Assembly (NCBI RefSeq): GCF_026262505.1
Contig: NC_067203.1
Coordinates: forward strand, 8,680,001-8,744,000
Length of the DNA stretch: 64,000 bases
From: Trichomonas vaginalis G3
Lineage: Eukaryota; Parabasalia; Trichomonadida; Trichomonadidae
Direction: 5' to 3'
Shown here: one piece after another, positions 10,344 to 20,448 of the stretch
Position numbering within the stretch: the stretch's first letter is position 1
Layout of the letters: the number at the start of each line of letters is the position of its first letter
Translations under genes and position numbers: made by a program
The notes under the pieces: model-generated
What the model was told of the DNA's origin: nothing
Seen by the model: the letters and a program-made list of their open reading frames with translations, nothing else
Database searches by the model: none

Positions 10344-12947
10344 ATGACTTTACTTTATGGACCTTCAGCATTAAGCTTTTCTCCAAAAGATAAGACTATT
10401 TTAATTGCAGGTGTTGGACCTGCTATTAGAGTTTACAAAGAAGACAAAATTTATTCCGAATTTTCAATATTTCCTGAAACAATGCGTATTATGGGTATAT
10501 TTTTCCATGATGAACTCATTTTCGCATATGCAGAGAATATTCTCAAAATATTTTTACTTCAAAATGACTATAAATCGATTGAAATTAAATCAACTTTAGA
10601 ATTTATTGACTGGATTGTTACAGCACATGTCGAAAATGATAATAAAATTACATCAGTATTACATCATGGTCAAATTGTTTATTCAACGTTCGAAAAAATT
10701 GAAAATTTAATTCGACCAACGCTCTGGAAGATAGTTGTTTCAGCTAAAATCATCGATGCCGGCATCCTTGTTGGTGATTCATTCGGAACAATCAGCTTAT
10801 ACAACCCAAAGACAGGAAAATACTTCGAAGCAAATCATGATAAAGGTTCTGTCTTCGATATCGACTATAAAGATGGAAAAATCATTACAAGTTATGAGTT
10901 TCATAGTGTTGCTCTTTGGAATCTCAAAGAAGACTCATTTGAATTTATATCCGCAACTTCTCCTCATCCTTCAAGAGTTTTTGGTGCTAAATTCGTTGGA
11001 GATATACCTATCTCGCTCGGAGAAGATGGTTATATGAAATTCCATGATGGATCAAATCAAAGTTATCATCTTCACCGAACAAAGCTCATTACAGCATTTG
11101 CTGTCAGTCCAGACAATGAGATAGCAACAGCAGGATACGATTGCGTCGTCAGGAGATTCTTCCTCCCAGAGAAATCAACAAAAAATAAATACAATTGTCC
11201 AGAAAAACGTGACAGCCCCGTAAATGTTATTGTTTTAGCGAATGAGAAGTTTATTATCGCCAACAACAACGGTGATGCCATATTAATGCCAGAAAACAAG
11301 ATAATTGCCCACTCAAATGGTGCTTTCTTTGTTTTAGGTCAAAATTCAAATTATGCAGCAGGCGCAAGTCGAGCTTTTGATGTTTTCATATATGATACAG
11401 ATAAAGACGAGTGCGTAACTGCTAGACTACCACGAGAAAAAGCTCCTTCAACAATAGCTGTCAGCAAAAATGGAGTTTTTGTTGTTTTGAACGATATGAC
11501 TTTGGTAATTTTTAATTTGGCCGGCCAATTATTAATTGATTGTGATGCCTCTGATTATTTCAAGCGTCCTCCGAGTGTTTCCTTTGCAGCTAATGAGGAA
11601 AAGTCTCTTGTTGTATGTGCACATTCAACAAGAATAACTGTTTTTGACTTCGACCAAGAAATGAAATCAATTGTGAAGTCAAAGAAAATTGACACCACTT
11701 CTGGCGGTTTTTCTGGTGCCACTTTTTATAATGGCTGCTATTACATTATCGGCAGGAATGATGGCGTTATTACAATACTCAAGAGACTCTCCGATGAATG
11801 GGAAATCAAGTCTTTGTACCAAATTCCTGGTGGAGCAAAAAGTGCCGTTGGAATTTCAACAAACAAAGAAGGAAAAGTGGTCGTAGGAGGATTGTCCAAG
11901 ACAGGTATATCGTTCTATGATATAACAGCACAAACAGAAATAGGTAGTCTATCGTTCGACGATAAACATTTGAGATCAACATTCGTTTTGACAGATAAAA
12001 GTGACATTTTCAGTAGTTCATGGGAAGCACAAAATGTCTACACGTCAAAAGTGAGCTGTATCGGCGGTTCAATGACAAAACCGTCATTCCACGGTTTGAG
12101 AGGTTTATTTGCCACAAAAAGTGACAAATTATTCTTTACAGGATCATGCGACAGAGATATCAGAGTTTGGTCCATTAAAGATGATAAAATTTCACTGGAA
12201 GATGACGTACAATCTGTTGACAGTGGAACTCACGCAATTGTATCGGATGGCAAAACGGTTTTTACGGGCGGAAGTCAACAATTATTATTTGAGTGGGTTT
12301 TGGATAATAACAAATTATATCAGATTCGTTCTTTCGATTTGACACCGCTGACAAACGGCGGATTATGCAAACGCCGTGTTACAACACTTTCCATTTCTCC
12401 TGAATTTGTTTTTGTGTTTTTGAGTGATGCAACACTTTTCAAATTGAAGAGGACTGATTTCGAATTAGTTGAAAAATGCGAAACACCAGGAGTTGCCATG
12501 AGTTCTGACTACAGCGATGACTTGTTAATCTGCTGCACTTCTAAAGGAAATTTGTGGTGGAATGGACATTCAGAAACAATTTGTAAATGTGGAATTCATT
12601 CTGTCAAAATTATTAAATATTTCGATAGAATAATTGCTGTTTCTTCATGCGATGATGGCTTTGTTAGATTGCATGAAATCAAAGGAGATAAGCTAGAAAT
12701 GATAATGGAGATTGGGCCAAATCATACAGGTGGAGTTAAATCTGTTGATGTTCAATCGAAATCAGATATGTTACAAATTGTTTCATTTAGTTATGATCAG
12801 AGAATTAATTTATATACTTTGAATAGAGATTTGCAGTTAATTGATACAAAGAGATATGATACAGCTGTTTCACATGGCGAATCTGTTCTATTTGTTGAAG
12901 ATGGATTCGTTGCTTACGGAACTGGACTTCATTACTTTAAATTGTAA
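10344..12947 (+). CDS. WDR6/Trm734-like WD40 protein
   Basis: An 867-residue beta-propeller protein from the ATG at 10344. The frame is open 36 codons further up, but there it begins at a TTG, and other ATGs lie at 10317 and 10323. About 14 WD-like blades can be traced. The N-terminus 'YGPSALSFSPKDKTILIAGVG' and 'HPSRVFGAKFVGDIPISLGED' recall the 'GPVTALEF..LLAGEGPDL' and 'HSARVWQVKLLENYLISAGED' stretches of WDR6. 'FTGSCDRDIRVW' and the closing 'HTGGVKSVDVQ..SFSYDQRINLYTL' also match in order. WDR6/Trm734 partners the methyltransferase FTSJ1/Trm7 to 2'-O-methylate wobble base 34 of certain tRNAs. That role is inferred from family resemblance only; another large WD40 scaffold remains possible. 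Confidence 0.6.
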   Translation: MTLLYGPSALSFSPKDKTILIAGVGPAIRVYKEDKIYSEFSIFPETMRIMGIFFHDELIFAYAENILKIFLLQNDYKSIEIKSTLEFIDWIVTAHVENDNKITSVLHHGQIVYSTFEKIENLIRPTLWKIVVSAKIIDAGILVGDSFGTISLYNPKTGKYFEANHDKGSVFDIDYKDGKIITSYEFHSVALWNLKEDSFEFISATSPHPSRVFGAKFVGDIPISLGEDGYMKFHDGSNQSYHLHRTKLITAFAVSPDNEIATAGYDCVVRRFFLPEKSTKNKYNCPEKRDSPVNVIVLANEKFIIANNNGDAILMPENKIIAHSNGAFFVLGQNSNYAAGASRAFDVFIYDTDKDECVTARLPREKAPSTIAVSKNGVFVVLNDMTLVIFNLAGQLLIDCDASDYFKRPPSVSFAANEEKSLVVCAHSTRITVFDFDQEMKSIVKSKKIDTTSGGFSGATFYNGCYYIIGRNDGVITILKRLSDEWEIKSLYQIPGGAKSAVGISTNKEGKVVVGGLSKTGISFYDITAQTEIGSLSFDDKHLRSTFVLTDKSDIFSSSWEAQNVYTSKVSCIGGSMTKPSFHGLRGLFATKSDKLFFTGSCDRDIRVWSIKDDKISLEDDVQSVDSGTHAIVSDGKTVFTGGSQQLLFEWVLDNNKLYQIRSFDLTPLTNGGLCKRRVTTLSISPEFVFVFLSDATLFKLKRTDFELVEKCETPGVAMSSDYSDDLLICCTSKGNLWWNGHSETICKCGIHSVKIIKYFDRIIAVSSCDDGFVRLHEIKGDKLEMIMEIGPNHTGGVKSVDVQSKSDMLQIVSFSYDQRINLYTLNRDLQLIDTKRYDTAVSHGESVLFVEDGFVAYGTGLHYFKL

Positions 12948-13415
12948 TCATTTTAATAAATGTTTTGATTTTTATTAATATCTACCACATTTTGTTTTGA
13001 TATTTTCTTATTTATAAGTTCTGCTTACTAAAATTATAATTATAACTTTGATCCTTTAGACTAAAAATTAAGACAAGAGTTTGGGTGTGCAAAATCCAAA
13101 GATATCTCATGTTTCTAAGTGAAATCAGAAGATTAGTCTGTATTGATATCAGCTCTTTATTACTTATTACTGTTAATTAATTTTTTTATCTTTTTTTCTT
13201 ATCTTGTTAAGATTCAACAAAATATGGCTGCACTTACGCCCATCTAACTTTAATTCAAATTTTTGACAACTGGCGTGAAAAGTCATTGAAAATCAACCTT
13301 AAGCATCTGAATTGAAGGTCATGTCATTGAAAATCAAACTTAAGAGGAAAAAAAATTTAAGGGTGACAATAAAAGTTACTGCAACTTAAAAAAAAATTAA
13401 GGCCGCCACCTTAAT
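12948..13415. repeat. intergenic with a dispersed 'GCACTTACGCCCATCT' repeat
   Basis: Bases 13221-13290 match, in inverted orientation, bases 38288-38350, and start like 49370-49405 (GGCTGCACTTACGCCCATCT, then AACTTTAATTCAAATTTT). At 38 kb the same end is part of a TTAA-flanked miniature element, so this looks like one end of a related but incomplete copy. A near-palindrome, TTAAGGCCGCCACCTTAA, lies at about 13399-13416 beside the next gene's stop codon. Confidence 0.6.
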
Positions 13416-14093
13416 TTAAATGAATACGAAGCAGGGCCATATACCTCGAAGGTAGCCAGCTAAAAACCCAGGTATTAATACCATTATTCCAATTGTTACG
13501 AAGATGTATTTATCAAGTTTGGTCATTTCACCATCATCTTTCGATCGACGCTTCAATTCACCTGCACCACTTTCAAACTGGTTGTATTTGTATTGATATT
13601 CATCTTTATCCATTGAGATATTTTTAACAACTGAAACTTCGATATATTTATCAACCAGTTTACAAAATAGCTTTTCATAAAACATATGCAATCCAAGTAT
13701 TCTTAAAAACATATATAAAATTTGACCAAATTGACCTGTCAAAAAATTGAATATTTGCGAATTTTTTTTGTTAAATAAAACCAAGCATGTATCAGTGCCA
13801 TTGTACTCAATCTGTTTTTTCTCATTTAACACTTGCTGTTGTAATTGTTGAGAAAAGTCTTTGAACTTTTCATTTGCCTCATCATTTAGTATGTATTTTT
13901 CTTTCAACATATAAATAACTACTTCATTTTCAACATTTAAAAATTGTGAAGGTTCCAATTTCCATGATCCATAGTTAAAGTTATGCCTTTCTTTTATTAT
14001 TTTATAACGCGGATCTATTTTAAAACAAGAAAACATCGGTTGTTGTGAAAGGAATGATTTAAGGTATTCTTCATTGTTTGTATTGAGTAACAT
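13416..14093 (-). CDS. small membrane protein of unknown function
   Basis: A 225-residue product if started at the first in-frame ATG (14093). The frame stays open to 14216 without another ATG, and the lost part encodes a hydrophobic stretch ('LIAFYLIFRILLYSW'), so either the gene has lost its true 5' end or the extension is chance. What follows: a charged soluble middle with Gln-rich helix ('FSQQLQQQVLNEKKQ'), a weakly hydrophobic stretch 'GQILYMFLRILGLHMFYEKLF', and a C-terminal membrane segment 'YIFVTIGIMVLIPGFLAGYL' close to the end. No family recognised. Immediately upstream lie tandem repeats and hairpins, which supports the idea of a gene truncated by repeat activity. Confidence 0.5.
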   Translation of the reverse strand: MLLNTNNEEYLKSFLSQQPMFSCFKIDPRYKIIKERHNFNYGSWKLEPSQFLNVENEVVIYMLKEKYILNDEANEKFKDFSQQLQQQVLNEKKQIEYNGTDTCLVLFNKKNSQIFNFLTGQFGQILYMFLRILGLHMFYEKLFCKLVDKYIEVSVVKNISMDKDEYQYKYNQFESGAGELKRRSKDDGEMTKLDKYIFVTIGIMVLIPGFLAGYLRGIWPCFVFI

Positions 14094-14317
14094 ATTGTAG
14101 AAACCCTTTTGACTAGGTAACCAAGAATACAGTAATATTCTAAATATTAAATAGAAGGCAATTAGATGAGTAGGGGTAATTTTAGCTAAAAGTGACACGC
14201 CTGTAAAAAGCGACACACCCGTGAAGGGTGTGATTACCGATCGGTAATTTCGACAGTTTAGAATTTAAAATTTTTTATGGAACTGTTGCGAGTTTCATAA
14301 AGAATTTAAGGAATATA

Positions 14318-14443
14318 AGCAAAGATTTGAATCAAAATCTTAGACCTAAGCCGCTCGATTCGCTCGCGGCTTCCGCGAATTACAGATCAGCAAAGATTTG
14401 AATCAAAATCTTCGAACTAAGCCGATCGCTTCGCTCGCGGCTT
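14318..14443. repeat. two ~70-bp tandem units, each with a GC-rich hairpin
   Basis: Each unit begins AGCAAAGATTTGAATCAAAA and ends in a hairpin whose loop is rich in CG: AAGCCGC (14348-14354) with GCGGCTT (14366-14372), and AAGCCG (14419-14424) with CGGCTT (14438-14443). Both loops read about TCGATTCGCTC / ATCGCTTCGCTCG. In DNA this A+T-rich, the CG-rich core stands out. A similar hairpin is at 49419-49457. Confidence 0.75.
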
Positions 14444-14546
14444 TCTTTATTATTTTAAATTTGCATATTTCCATCAAAAGTTCATAAGGTAAAAAATTTC
14501 GTTTATTTTTACTAAGAAAAAAAAGGTTTTTGATAATAAATTTATT

Positions 14547-14778
14547 TTATTTCGAAAAAGTAGCAATAATCGTAAAGGGGTATTGATAGGCTTGCTAAAG
14601 TAACTAATTTTAGCTGTCAAATACTTTTGTATTTTGAAGTAAATTAGTATAAATTTGTTTTTACTTTTATTTCGAAAAAGTAACAATAATCGTAAAAGGG
14701 TATTGATAGACTTGCTAAAGTAACTAATTTTAGCTGTCAAATACTTTTGTATTTTGAAGTAAATTAGTATAAATTTGA
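14547..14778. repeat. 120-bp tandem duplication
   Basis: Two head-to-tail copies with a period of 120 bp, containing 'TTCGAAAAAGTARCAATAAT' and 'CTTGCTAAAGTAACTAATTT'. They differ at only a few bases. The minus-strand ORF across it merely translates the repeat twice. Confidence 0.8.
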
Positions 14779-14818
14779 TATTATTTTAACTCCCTTTGAA
14801 AACCTCAATTTTCCATAC

Positions 14819-14880
14819 AGAGGGAACGGGAATAGCATCCAATATTCCCTGAGAATGGTTGCGCATTCTCAGTTCCCTCT
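14819..14880. other. perfect three-way-junction sequence (possible structured RNA or cruciform)
   Basis: Sixty-two bases in which every base outside two loops pairs. Outer stem: AGAGGGAAC (14819-14827) with GTTCCCTCT (14872-14880), 9 bp. First inner hairpin: GGGAATA (14828-14834), 8-base loop, TATTCCC (14843-14849). Second inner hairpin: TGAGAATG (14850-14857), 6-base loop, CATTCTCA (14864-14871). There are no mismatches and no unpaired base at the junction. A T9 run (a possible Pol III stop) follows about 30 bases later. No known ncRNA family was recognised. Confidence 0.7.
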
Positions 14881-15306
14881 ATATTTCGAACGAAGCTCTC
14901 ATCGGTCTTTTTTTTTAATACTAAACGTTTTTTTCCCCTGTCACTTTTAGCTAAAATTTGGGTTTGCCATAGGCTGTTTGTATTTAAATGAAACCAATAT
15001 ATCTATACCAAATTTGAACAAGTCTGTAATATGAATGCATAATTATTCAATTGTTCCGTACTCTGAAAAATATAAAACTTAAGGGTCCGCTACAACGATA
15101 GAGGAAATGTTCACAATTTTTTAAATTTTGAGAGCTCTAAAACCGTCATCATGATTGAGAGTTACATAACTAAAATGAAAATTATAAAACTTAAAAATTT
15201 GGTGCATTGGGATGAATCTACACACAATCACAAAGCATAAGGGTGATGGATAATGCGATATTAATTTTTTCCATATTATTACATATTTTTTAATTAATAA
15301 TTAGAT

Positions 15307-15349
15307 CGAGGGAACTTTGCAGATCTTCCATCCGCAAAGTTACCCCTCG
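15307..15349. other. strong GC-rich hairpin, possible ncRNA part
   Basis: CGAGGG (15307-15312) pairs with CCCTCG (15344-15349), and AACTTTGC (15313-15320) with GCAAAGTT (15334-15341). A 2-base bulge separates the stems, and there is a further GAT/ATC pairing inside. It lies about 200 bp before the gene at 15550, in sequence less A+T-rich than its surroundings (15300-15400), so it could be an untranslated leader or a separate small RNA. No family recognised. Apart from the structures listed separately, 14881-15549 has no gene. Confidence 0.5.
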
Positions 15350-15549
15350 GGCGGTATATATATAACCTTCAAAGCGGGAAGAGGAAAAAATCTTCAGCAA
15401 ATTCCGGTGGTAATGATCGAAATGAAGTTATCCAAGGTTTCACTTTGAAAGGAAAATCAATAAAGCATGTACTTTCATGCGACGTATTGCAATTATTGAA
15501 AAGTTATTGAAAATAAACGTCTAAAAATTTATTGAGCGAGTTTTTTTCT

Positions 15550-16230
15550 ATGAGTACAGCAAATTCTTTACCACATACACTAGACAATCTTTGCAAACAG
15601 GATAAAGATAAGCTTATGGAACTTATTAAACAAGTTAATGAACTTCAAAAGCGTTGCAACTTATTAGAGCAAGAAAATAATTCAAAACAAGCAGAAATTC
15701 AGAGACTTTCAGGCAGAGAAGATGTTATGAAAAACCAAGTTGAAGCACTTGAAACAAAATTATTTGATGCCGTTGAAATTTCAAAAACTGCTCAAGCAAG
15801 AATTGAGCAATTAACATCAGAAGTTCAAAAGGTCGAAGCTGGCCGAAAAAGTGCAAGAGCTAGATATCGGGAAGCTCAAGCTGAAATTACTTCTCTTCGA
15901 GATACAATTAGAGAGCTTAAACTAAAGCATGAAAGAATTCACGTTGAAACTGGCGTTCAAACCAAAAATAATTACTGTAGTCGTACAACAAATACAGAAG
16001 ATTCTTCAATTAATCTTAACGATATTGAAATTCAATGCCGTATAGACACTGATTTATCAAAATCACAAACAAAAGTCAGATCTTATACTATGTCTCAAAC
16101 AACAATGCAGCCAGAATCACTTGATTCATACCATGATTCATATCATGAATCTTCAACTACACGCGAACCATCATTTACTTCTGAACAAGATGAAGAATTG
16201 GCTAGAATAATTTCAATTCTCAATTCATAA
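15550..16230 (+). CDS. coiled-coil protein of unknown function
   Basis: A 226-residue protein started at the ATG at 15550 (the frame is open six codons upstream, but only from a TTG). Residues about 12-130 form one long coiled coil ('DKLMELIKQVNELQKRCNLL', 'ELKLKHERIHVETG'). The remainder is Ser/Thr/Gln-rich and probably disordered, ending in an acidic stretch 'EQDEELARIISILNS'. Such proteins are often cytoskeletal or centrosomal adaptors, but no family signature is present. The 5' side is the hairpin-rich DNA described above. Confidence 0.8.
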   Translation: MSTANSLPHTLDNLCKQDKDKLMELIKQVNELQKRCNLLEQENNSKQAEIQRLSGREDVMKNQVEALETKLFDAVEISKTAQARIEQLTSEVQKVEAGRKSARARYREAQAEITSLRDTIRELKLKHERIHVETGVQTKNNYCSRTTNTEDSSINLNDIEIQCRIDTDLSKSQTKVRSYTMSQTTMQPESLDSYHDSYHESSTTREPSFTSEQDEELARIISILNS

Positions 16231-16488
16231 TCTTTTTAGAATATTTCAATTTAATTGGAGATTTTGAACTTCTTAGCTCTTATTTATATACTTATATTGT
16301 TTAAATAATGTTAGATATAGTAAAAATGTTATTTTGTTGACTAATAATCCTATAATTCAAATGCTTTTTTCGAAGAAATATAAAAGAGTAAGGTAACATC
16401 GTAAAAGTCTTGAATTATATTATCATTTCAATATCTTTTAATAAAAACAAAAAATTTTGATGTAAAATTAACAAAAAACAGAGATTAA

Positions 16489-17625
16489 TTAAAGCTTTGT
16501 ATTCTTAATCTTTTCTGATAGCTCAGCCGATACGTAAACAAACCTAAATAATGGGTCGTATCTTCTTGTATCCATAAATCTTAATAATTCGTTATGGAAT
16601 GAGTCAACAGTCTTACGTAGTATCTTAAAATGCTCTTCTAAGAGGTTTTTATTGTAAGCAGCGACAGTAAATTCTGCAGTTCTAATAACAAGTCGTTCGA
16701 TTTCAATTGGATATATCTGAAGCATATTTCCGCAGAACATTAGAAGCAAAACTCTTGTTAGAACTCGTAGAATTGCTTGATTTGCGCATGGTTGAGCTTT
16801 ATATCCATCTTCATACATTGTATCGAAGATATCAAGCATGGATTTGACAGCAGCTGTAATATTTGTTGCATCTCCTCGTTCACACATTTCTCCAACTGCT
16901 TTATATAAATCAGTTGTATTTGCTTCAATGGAATCAGAGTTTAAATGTATATCAGTGAGAAGACTTGTTACGATTCTAAGCGAAAAATCGTAAGCATTTG
17001 GTACTTTTGGATCAAATTGTGCAGCTTTGAGTAAAGCGAGGCACCAATCGCTGAAAAATTGACGTCTGATTTCAGTAAGCAGAGCATCAACGTTATTTTG
17101 TATTTGATCCGCTGAATCATTTAAATATCTGAATCTATAAACGCAAACAAGTAAATCTACAAAAGGAATTTGCGATGGCTTAGCACAATTGAATGATGAA
17201 TAGAATCTTGTCTGTAAATTGATCAAATTTTGATATAATTCTTCTGTAACGGAGTCCATTTCGAATTTAAATGTTGGAATTACTTTAGGCAATGTATTAT
17301 AGTTTGGCATTTGAGCTGTATTTGATGTTTCGACAGTAATTGCGGAATAAAGTTTATCAGTTTTTTCTGATTTAAAATAAATGTGTTGGATTTTATTATC
17401 GGCTTTATATTTGCAATGCACGCCATGTTTACCCCTTTTCATTTCTTGAACATTGTTTGTTGATATCTGTACAACTGGTTTAGACCAATCTTTTGTTAAT
17501 ACCATAAAACTATCTTTTCCAGTTATCAAAATTGCTGGTTCTAAGTTCTTCTCCCCCTTTTCATCTTTCGTATATTCAATATGGAATATAGATCCATAAT
17601 AGCGTGGTGGGAGAAGAGTCGCCAT
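16489..17625 (-). CDS. conserved-looking protein of unknown function (PH-like head, helical body)
   Basis: A 378-residue protein from the ATG at 17625. The first ~100 residues read as alternating beta strands ('YYGSIFHIEYT', 'PAILITGKDSFMVLT', 'HIYFKSEKTDKLYSAI') ending in a helix, a layout like a PH or related domain. The rest is helical ('LYKAVGEMCERGDATNITAA', 'EHFKILRKTVDSFHNELLRF'). No signal peptide or membrane segment. No family could be assigned with confidence; a trafficking or cytoskeletal regulator would fit the architecture but is only a guess. It converges with the 15550 gene across 258 bp. Confidence 0.8.
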   Translation of the reverse strand: MATLLPPRYYGSIFHIEYTKDEKGEKNLEPAILITGKDSFMVLTKDWSKPVVQISTNNVQEMKRGKHGVHCKYKADNKIQHIYFKSEKTDKLYSAITVETSNTAQMPNYNTLPKVIPTFKFEMDSVTEELYQNLINLQTRFYSSFNCAKPSQIPFVDLLVCVYRFRYLNDSADQIQNNVDALLTEIRRQFFSDWCLALLKAAQFDPKVPNAYDFSLRIVTSLLTDIHLNSDSIEANTTDLYKAVGEMCERGDATNITAAVKSMLDIFDTMYEDGYKAQPCANQAILRVLTRVLLLMFCGNMLQIYPIEIERLVIRTAEFTVAAYNKNLLEEHFKILRKTVDSFHNELLRFMDTRRYDPLFRFVYVSAELSEKIKNTKL

Positions 17626-17772
17626 AAATTTTTTTTCTGTTAGAGGTAACGCTTTTTGTTATCTTGATCAAAAAGAGATTTTCAGATTTTTACAGCAGAA
17701 GAGGAAAATATAGTTTGTGTGCTAGTGTTTGAAATCATAAGAATTTTGAAATTCAGACCAATGAAATTGATT

Positions 17773-20053
17773 TTAAGGATACCCTTACGTGTCAGATTTT
17801 TTGCGCATACGAAGAAGTCATGCTAGACATGAGCTATAAACCTGAAATTTTAGCAACATATTTAAAACTTTTTAAACTACAATACACTTTAATATTCAAG
17901 AACAAAAATCTTCTTTTTAGAAATTACATAATTATTTTATGTGAAATCTATATAAAAACATATTTTGCGAGCGTAACTTTTTTCTTTATAAGCACCTTAT
18001 ATGACTGATAAACTGTGAAGGCACATAATTGTTAATTCATAGAGTTGATATGTTTCCAAAATTGAGAGGAAATTTGAAAATTGAATACCCTTTCAATTCA
18101 ATTTTCAAAAGATATCAGCTCCTTCAATAATTGAAGGACGATTTTGATCATTTGCTCTTAAAACAAGTATGCCATGGAGAAAAAAGTTACGCTCGCAAAT
18201 CTGAAATATAACTATCATATAAAAAAATTAAATTTCTAATTTTTTACTCTATAGATATTATTGGCCATTTGTGTAATGCATAAAAGTTTATGTCATATGC
18301 ATACATTTGGAAGTATGGGAGACGAGGGAAATTACTTCTATGAGGGACTAGGATTTTTAAAAATTTCTCTATCGGACTCACCATTCAATTTCTCGAAAAT
18401 TAAAAAAAATCAATAATAGCTAAAATGTATTATGCATAACAAATTTTAATGTTACACGGTATTTTTTGAACTTCATGACATGAATTTTCTTTATATTATT
18501 TTTTTTGGATTTTCTATGATTTATGCGATAGGCTGGAACAACATTGTAAGTGCAATGATATCATTTATAGAGAAATCTAAAACTTCAGCATTCAGAACTC
18601 GCAACCACAAAAATATTCATTTGCTAAGTAAGTAAAGTTGATTAAGTTCGACACTTAGCTTTTATACGTAAAACCAAGTGTGTATTGTTATTTCTTGTTA
18701 AATTATTGAGAAAAAAATAAATTGTAAGAGAAACGATACTGATTATTGAAATAATATTGAGGGTAGCTGCAGATTTCTTCATTAACATGCCGGAAATTTG
18801 TTAATCTTGGTTTTCTATCATAAAATCTGTCGAAGAATCTAAAAACGGAGATATGAAATAGAGATCATGTAAATCTAGAGTATCCTGTCAGAAAAATAGA
18901 CTAAGCATGTAACCCTTTTTTGGTCATAAACACTTTTTACCACTTAGTCATACAGATGATCATTAAATTTAAACGAGCACTTTTTGTCAGAATTTATTCT
19001 TTTACAAAGACAGAAGATTTTAGTATTATTTAATATTAGTGCTGTAGCAAAATTCAAAAAACGGTGAAAATTCAGTGAATTTATGAATTCACATTTTTTT
19101 TCGACATTTTTCTTGATATATCCATGCACATTAAGAACACAGCTTTGATACGCTTAAAAAAGCATATTTCATATGAAATTGTTAAAGAAATAAACAATTT
19201 ATATAAAAATTGCACTTATGGGCAGTTTAGATATATAATTTATATATAACATATATACAAATCCATAGACAAAGTGCAATAACTACAATGTTGTAGAAAA
19301 TTACAGCAGAAATACTGACTTTTTGAAGGATAATAAGAATTCTTCTAAATGTTGTATTTTTATAATTTGATTGATTTTTTTTTACTATTTCATTAATCTT
19401 TTATGAATAATAATTATTTTTAATATATGTGCTATTAAAATTTCAAATTTTGACTAATATATCTAAGTTATCTGAACGAAACATTTAGAAAATATCATAC
19501 TTACATTGAAATAGCAAGTAGAGCATATTAATAGCAAGTTTCTTGGCTTTATATCTATCATCTATTGTTGTTTGATCAAACAAAATTCACTCTATTATAT
19601 GGTGTCAATTAATTAAAACAATTTTTAATAGTTATTTATTTAGTGCGAATAAGTGCAAACTCATAAATGAATAACTTAATAGTAGAAATGAATTATCTGA
19701 TATAAATCTCACATTTTGTCCATCAGAAATACTTTAATTGCATACGCATAACTATTAGTAATACGTCTGGAGTGTCAATTAATAACAATCCCACAACAAG
19801 TAAAATTCAGATTTTTATTAAACTTATTTTTTCCTAAAAGTTTTCTCAAATTACTATATATACATATGTGGATAAAATAATAGTAATATTGTAAAAAATT
19901 AGATAATTTTTTTTATTTGAGAACCTCTCAAAAGTTCATTCAATTTATCAATTGTTTCAGTTTGATGTATATTCATTTCTGGAGCCTAAAACTTTAGCAA
20001 TCATGACAATATCATATTTTCTTTCTAACTACGCAATGTAAGGGTATCCTTAA
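17773..20053. mobile_element. 2.27 kb TTAA-flanked element with terminal inverted repeats, no transposase
   Basis: TTAA (17773-17776) is followed by GGATACCCTTACGT. At the far end AATGTAAGGGTATCC is followed by TTAA (20050-20053). The ends are thus inverted repeats of at least 13 bp bounded by the same TTAA target on both sides. The interior (17777-20049) is A+T-rich and has no ORF resembling a transposase, so it is non-autonomous or decayed. TTAA targets are typical of the piggyBac and Kolobok superfamilies; the G-starting ends recall Kolobok, but this assignment is inference. A smaller element sits inside at 17964-18199. Confidence 0.65.
17964..18199. mobile_element. 236-bp MITE-like element with 22-bp perfect inverted ends
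   Basis: The ends 17964-17985 and 18178-18199 are perfect inverted repeats (outer bases TTTGCGAGCGTAAC). Inside are two more hairpins: TTTGAAAATTGAAT with ATTCAATTTTCAAA at about 18074-18110, and the palindrome CCTTCAATAATTGAAGG near 18121-18137. The whole can fold into a branched structure. No target duplication is clear. No coding capacity. Confidence 0.65.
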
Positions 20054-20448
20054 TAGATTAATATAAAAAGGTATTATGTGCTTTGCAAAATGCATTTTAG
20101 AACTTAGTACAAGGTTTTATTCAATTCTTGAACTTAGATATATAATTTCATAATTGAAATTTCATTATATTTATAATTTATATTAAATTCGCATATTAGC
20201 TAATCAAAATTACCATATTTACAGCATGGGATACAAATAAGGGCTTCATTGATTTAATGATTTATAGATCTTGCGACAAAAACTTTGAAAATTATCACTT
20301 AAATATCTTTGACTAATCAACATATCTTGAATTAGATTAAATTGCATAATGGCAAGTACAAGGAATATCGAAATCAGTTTCTGATGCCTTTGAGCATATC
20401 AATGATGTTTTCAACAATAATTGAAAAGTTTATTTTTTACAAAATTTT

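Noticed and set aside
14474-14740. 88-codon minus-strand ORF with repeated peptide
   Set aside because: It only translates the 120-bp tandem duplication twice.
14819-14880. Hammerhead ribozyme
   Set aside because: A three-way junction, but it lacks the hammerhead core CUGANGA and GAAA.
17820-18008. 62-codon ORF inside the TTAA element
   Set aside because: Crosses the end of the inner MITE and has no transposase motif.
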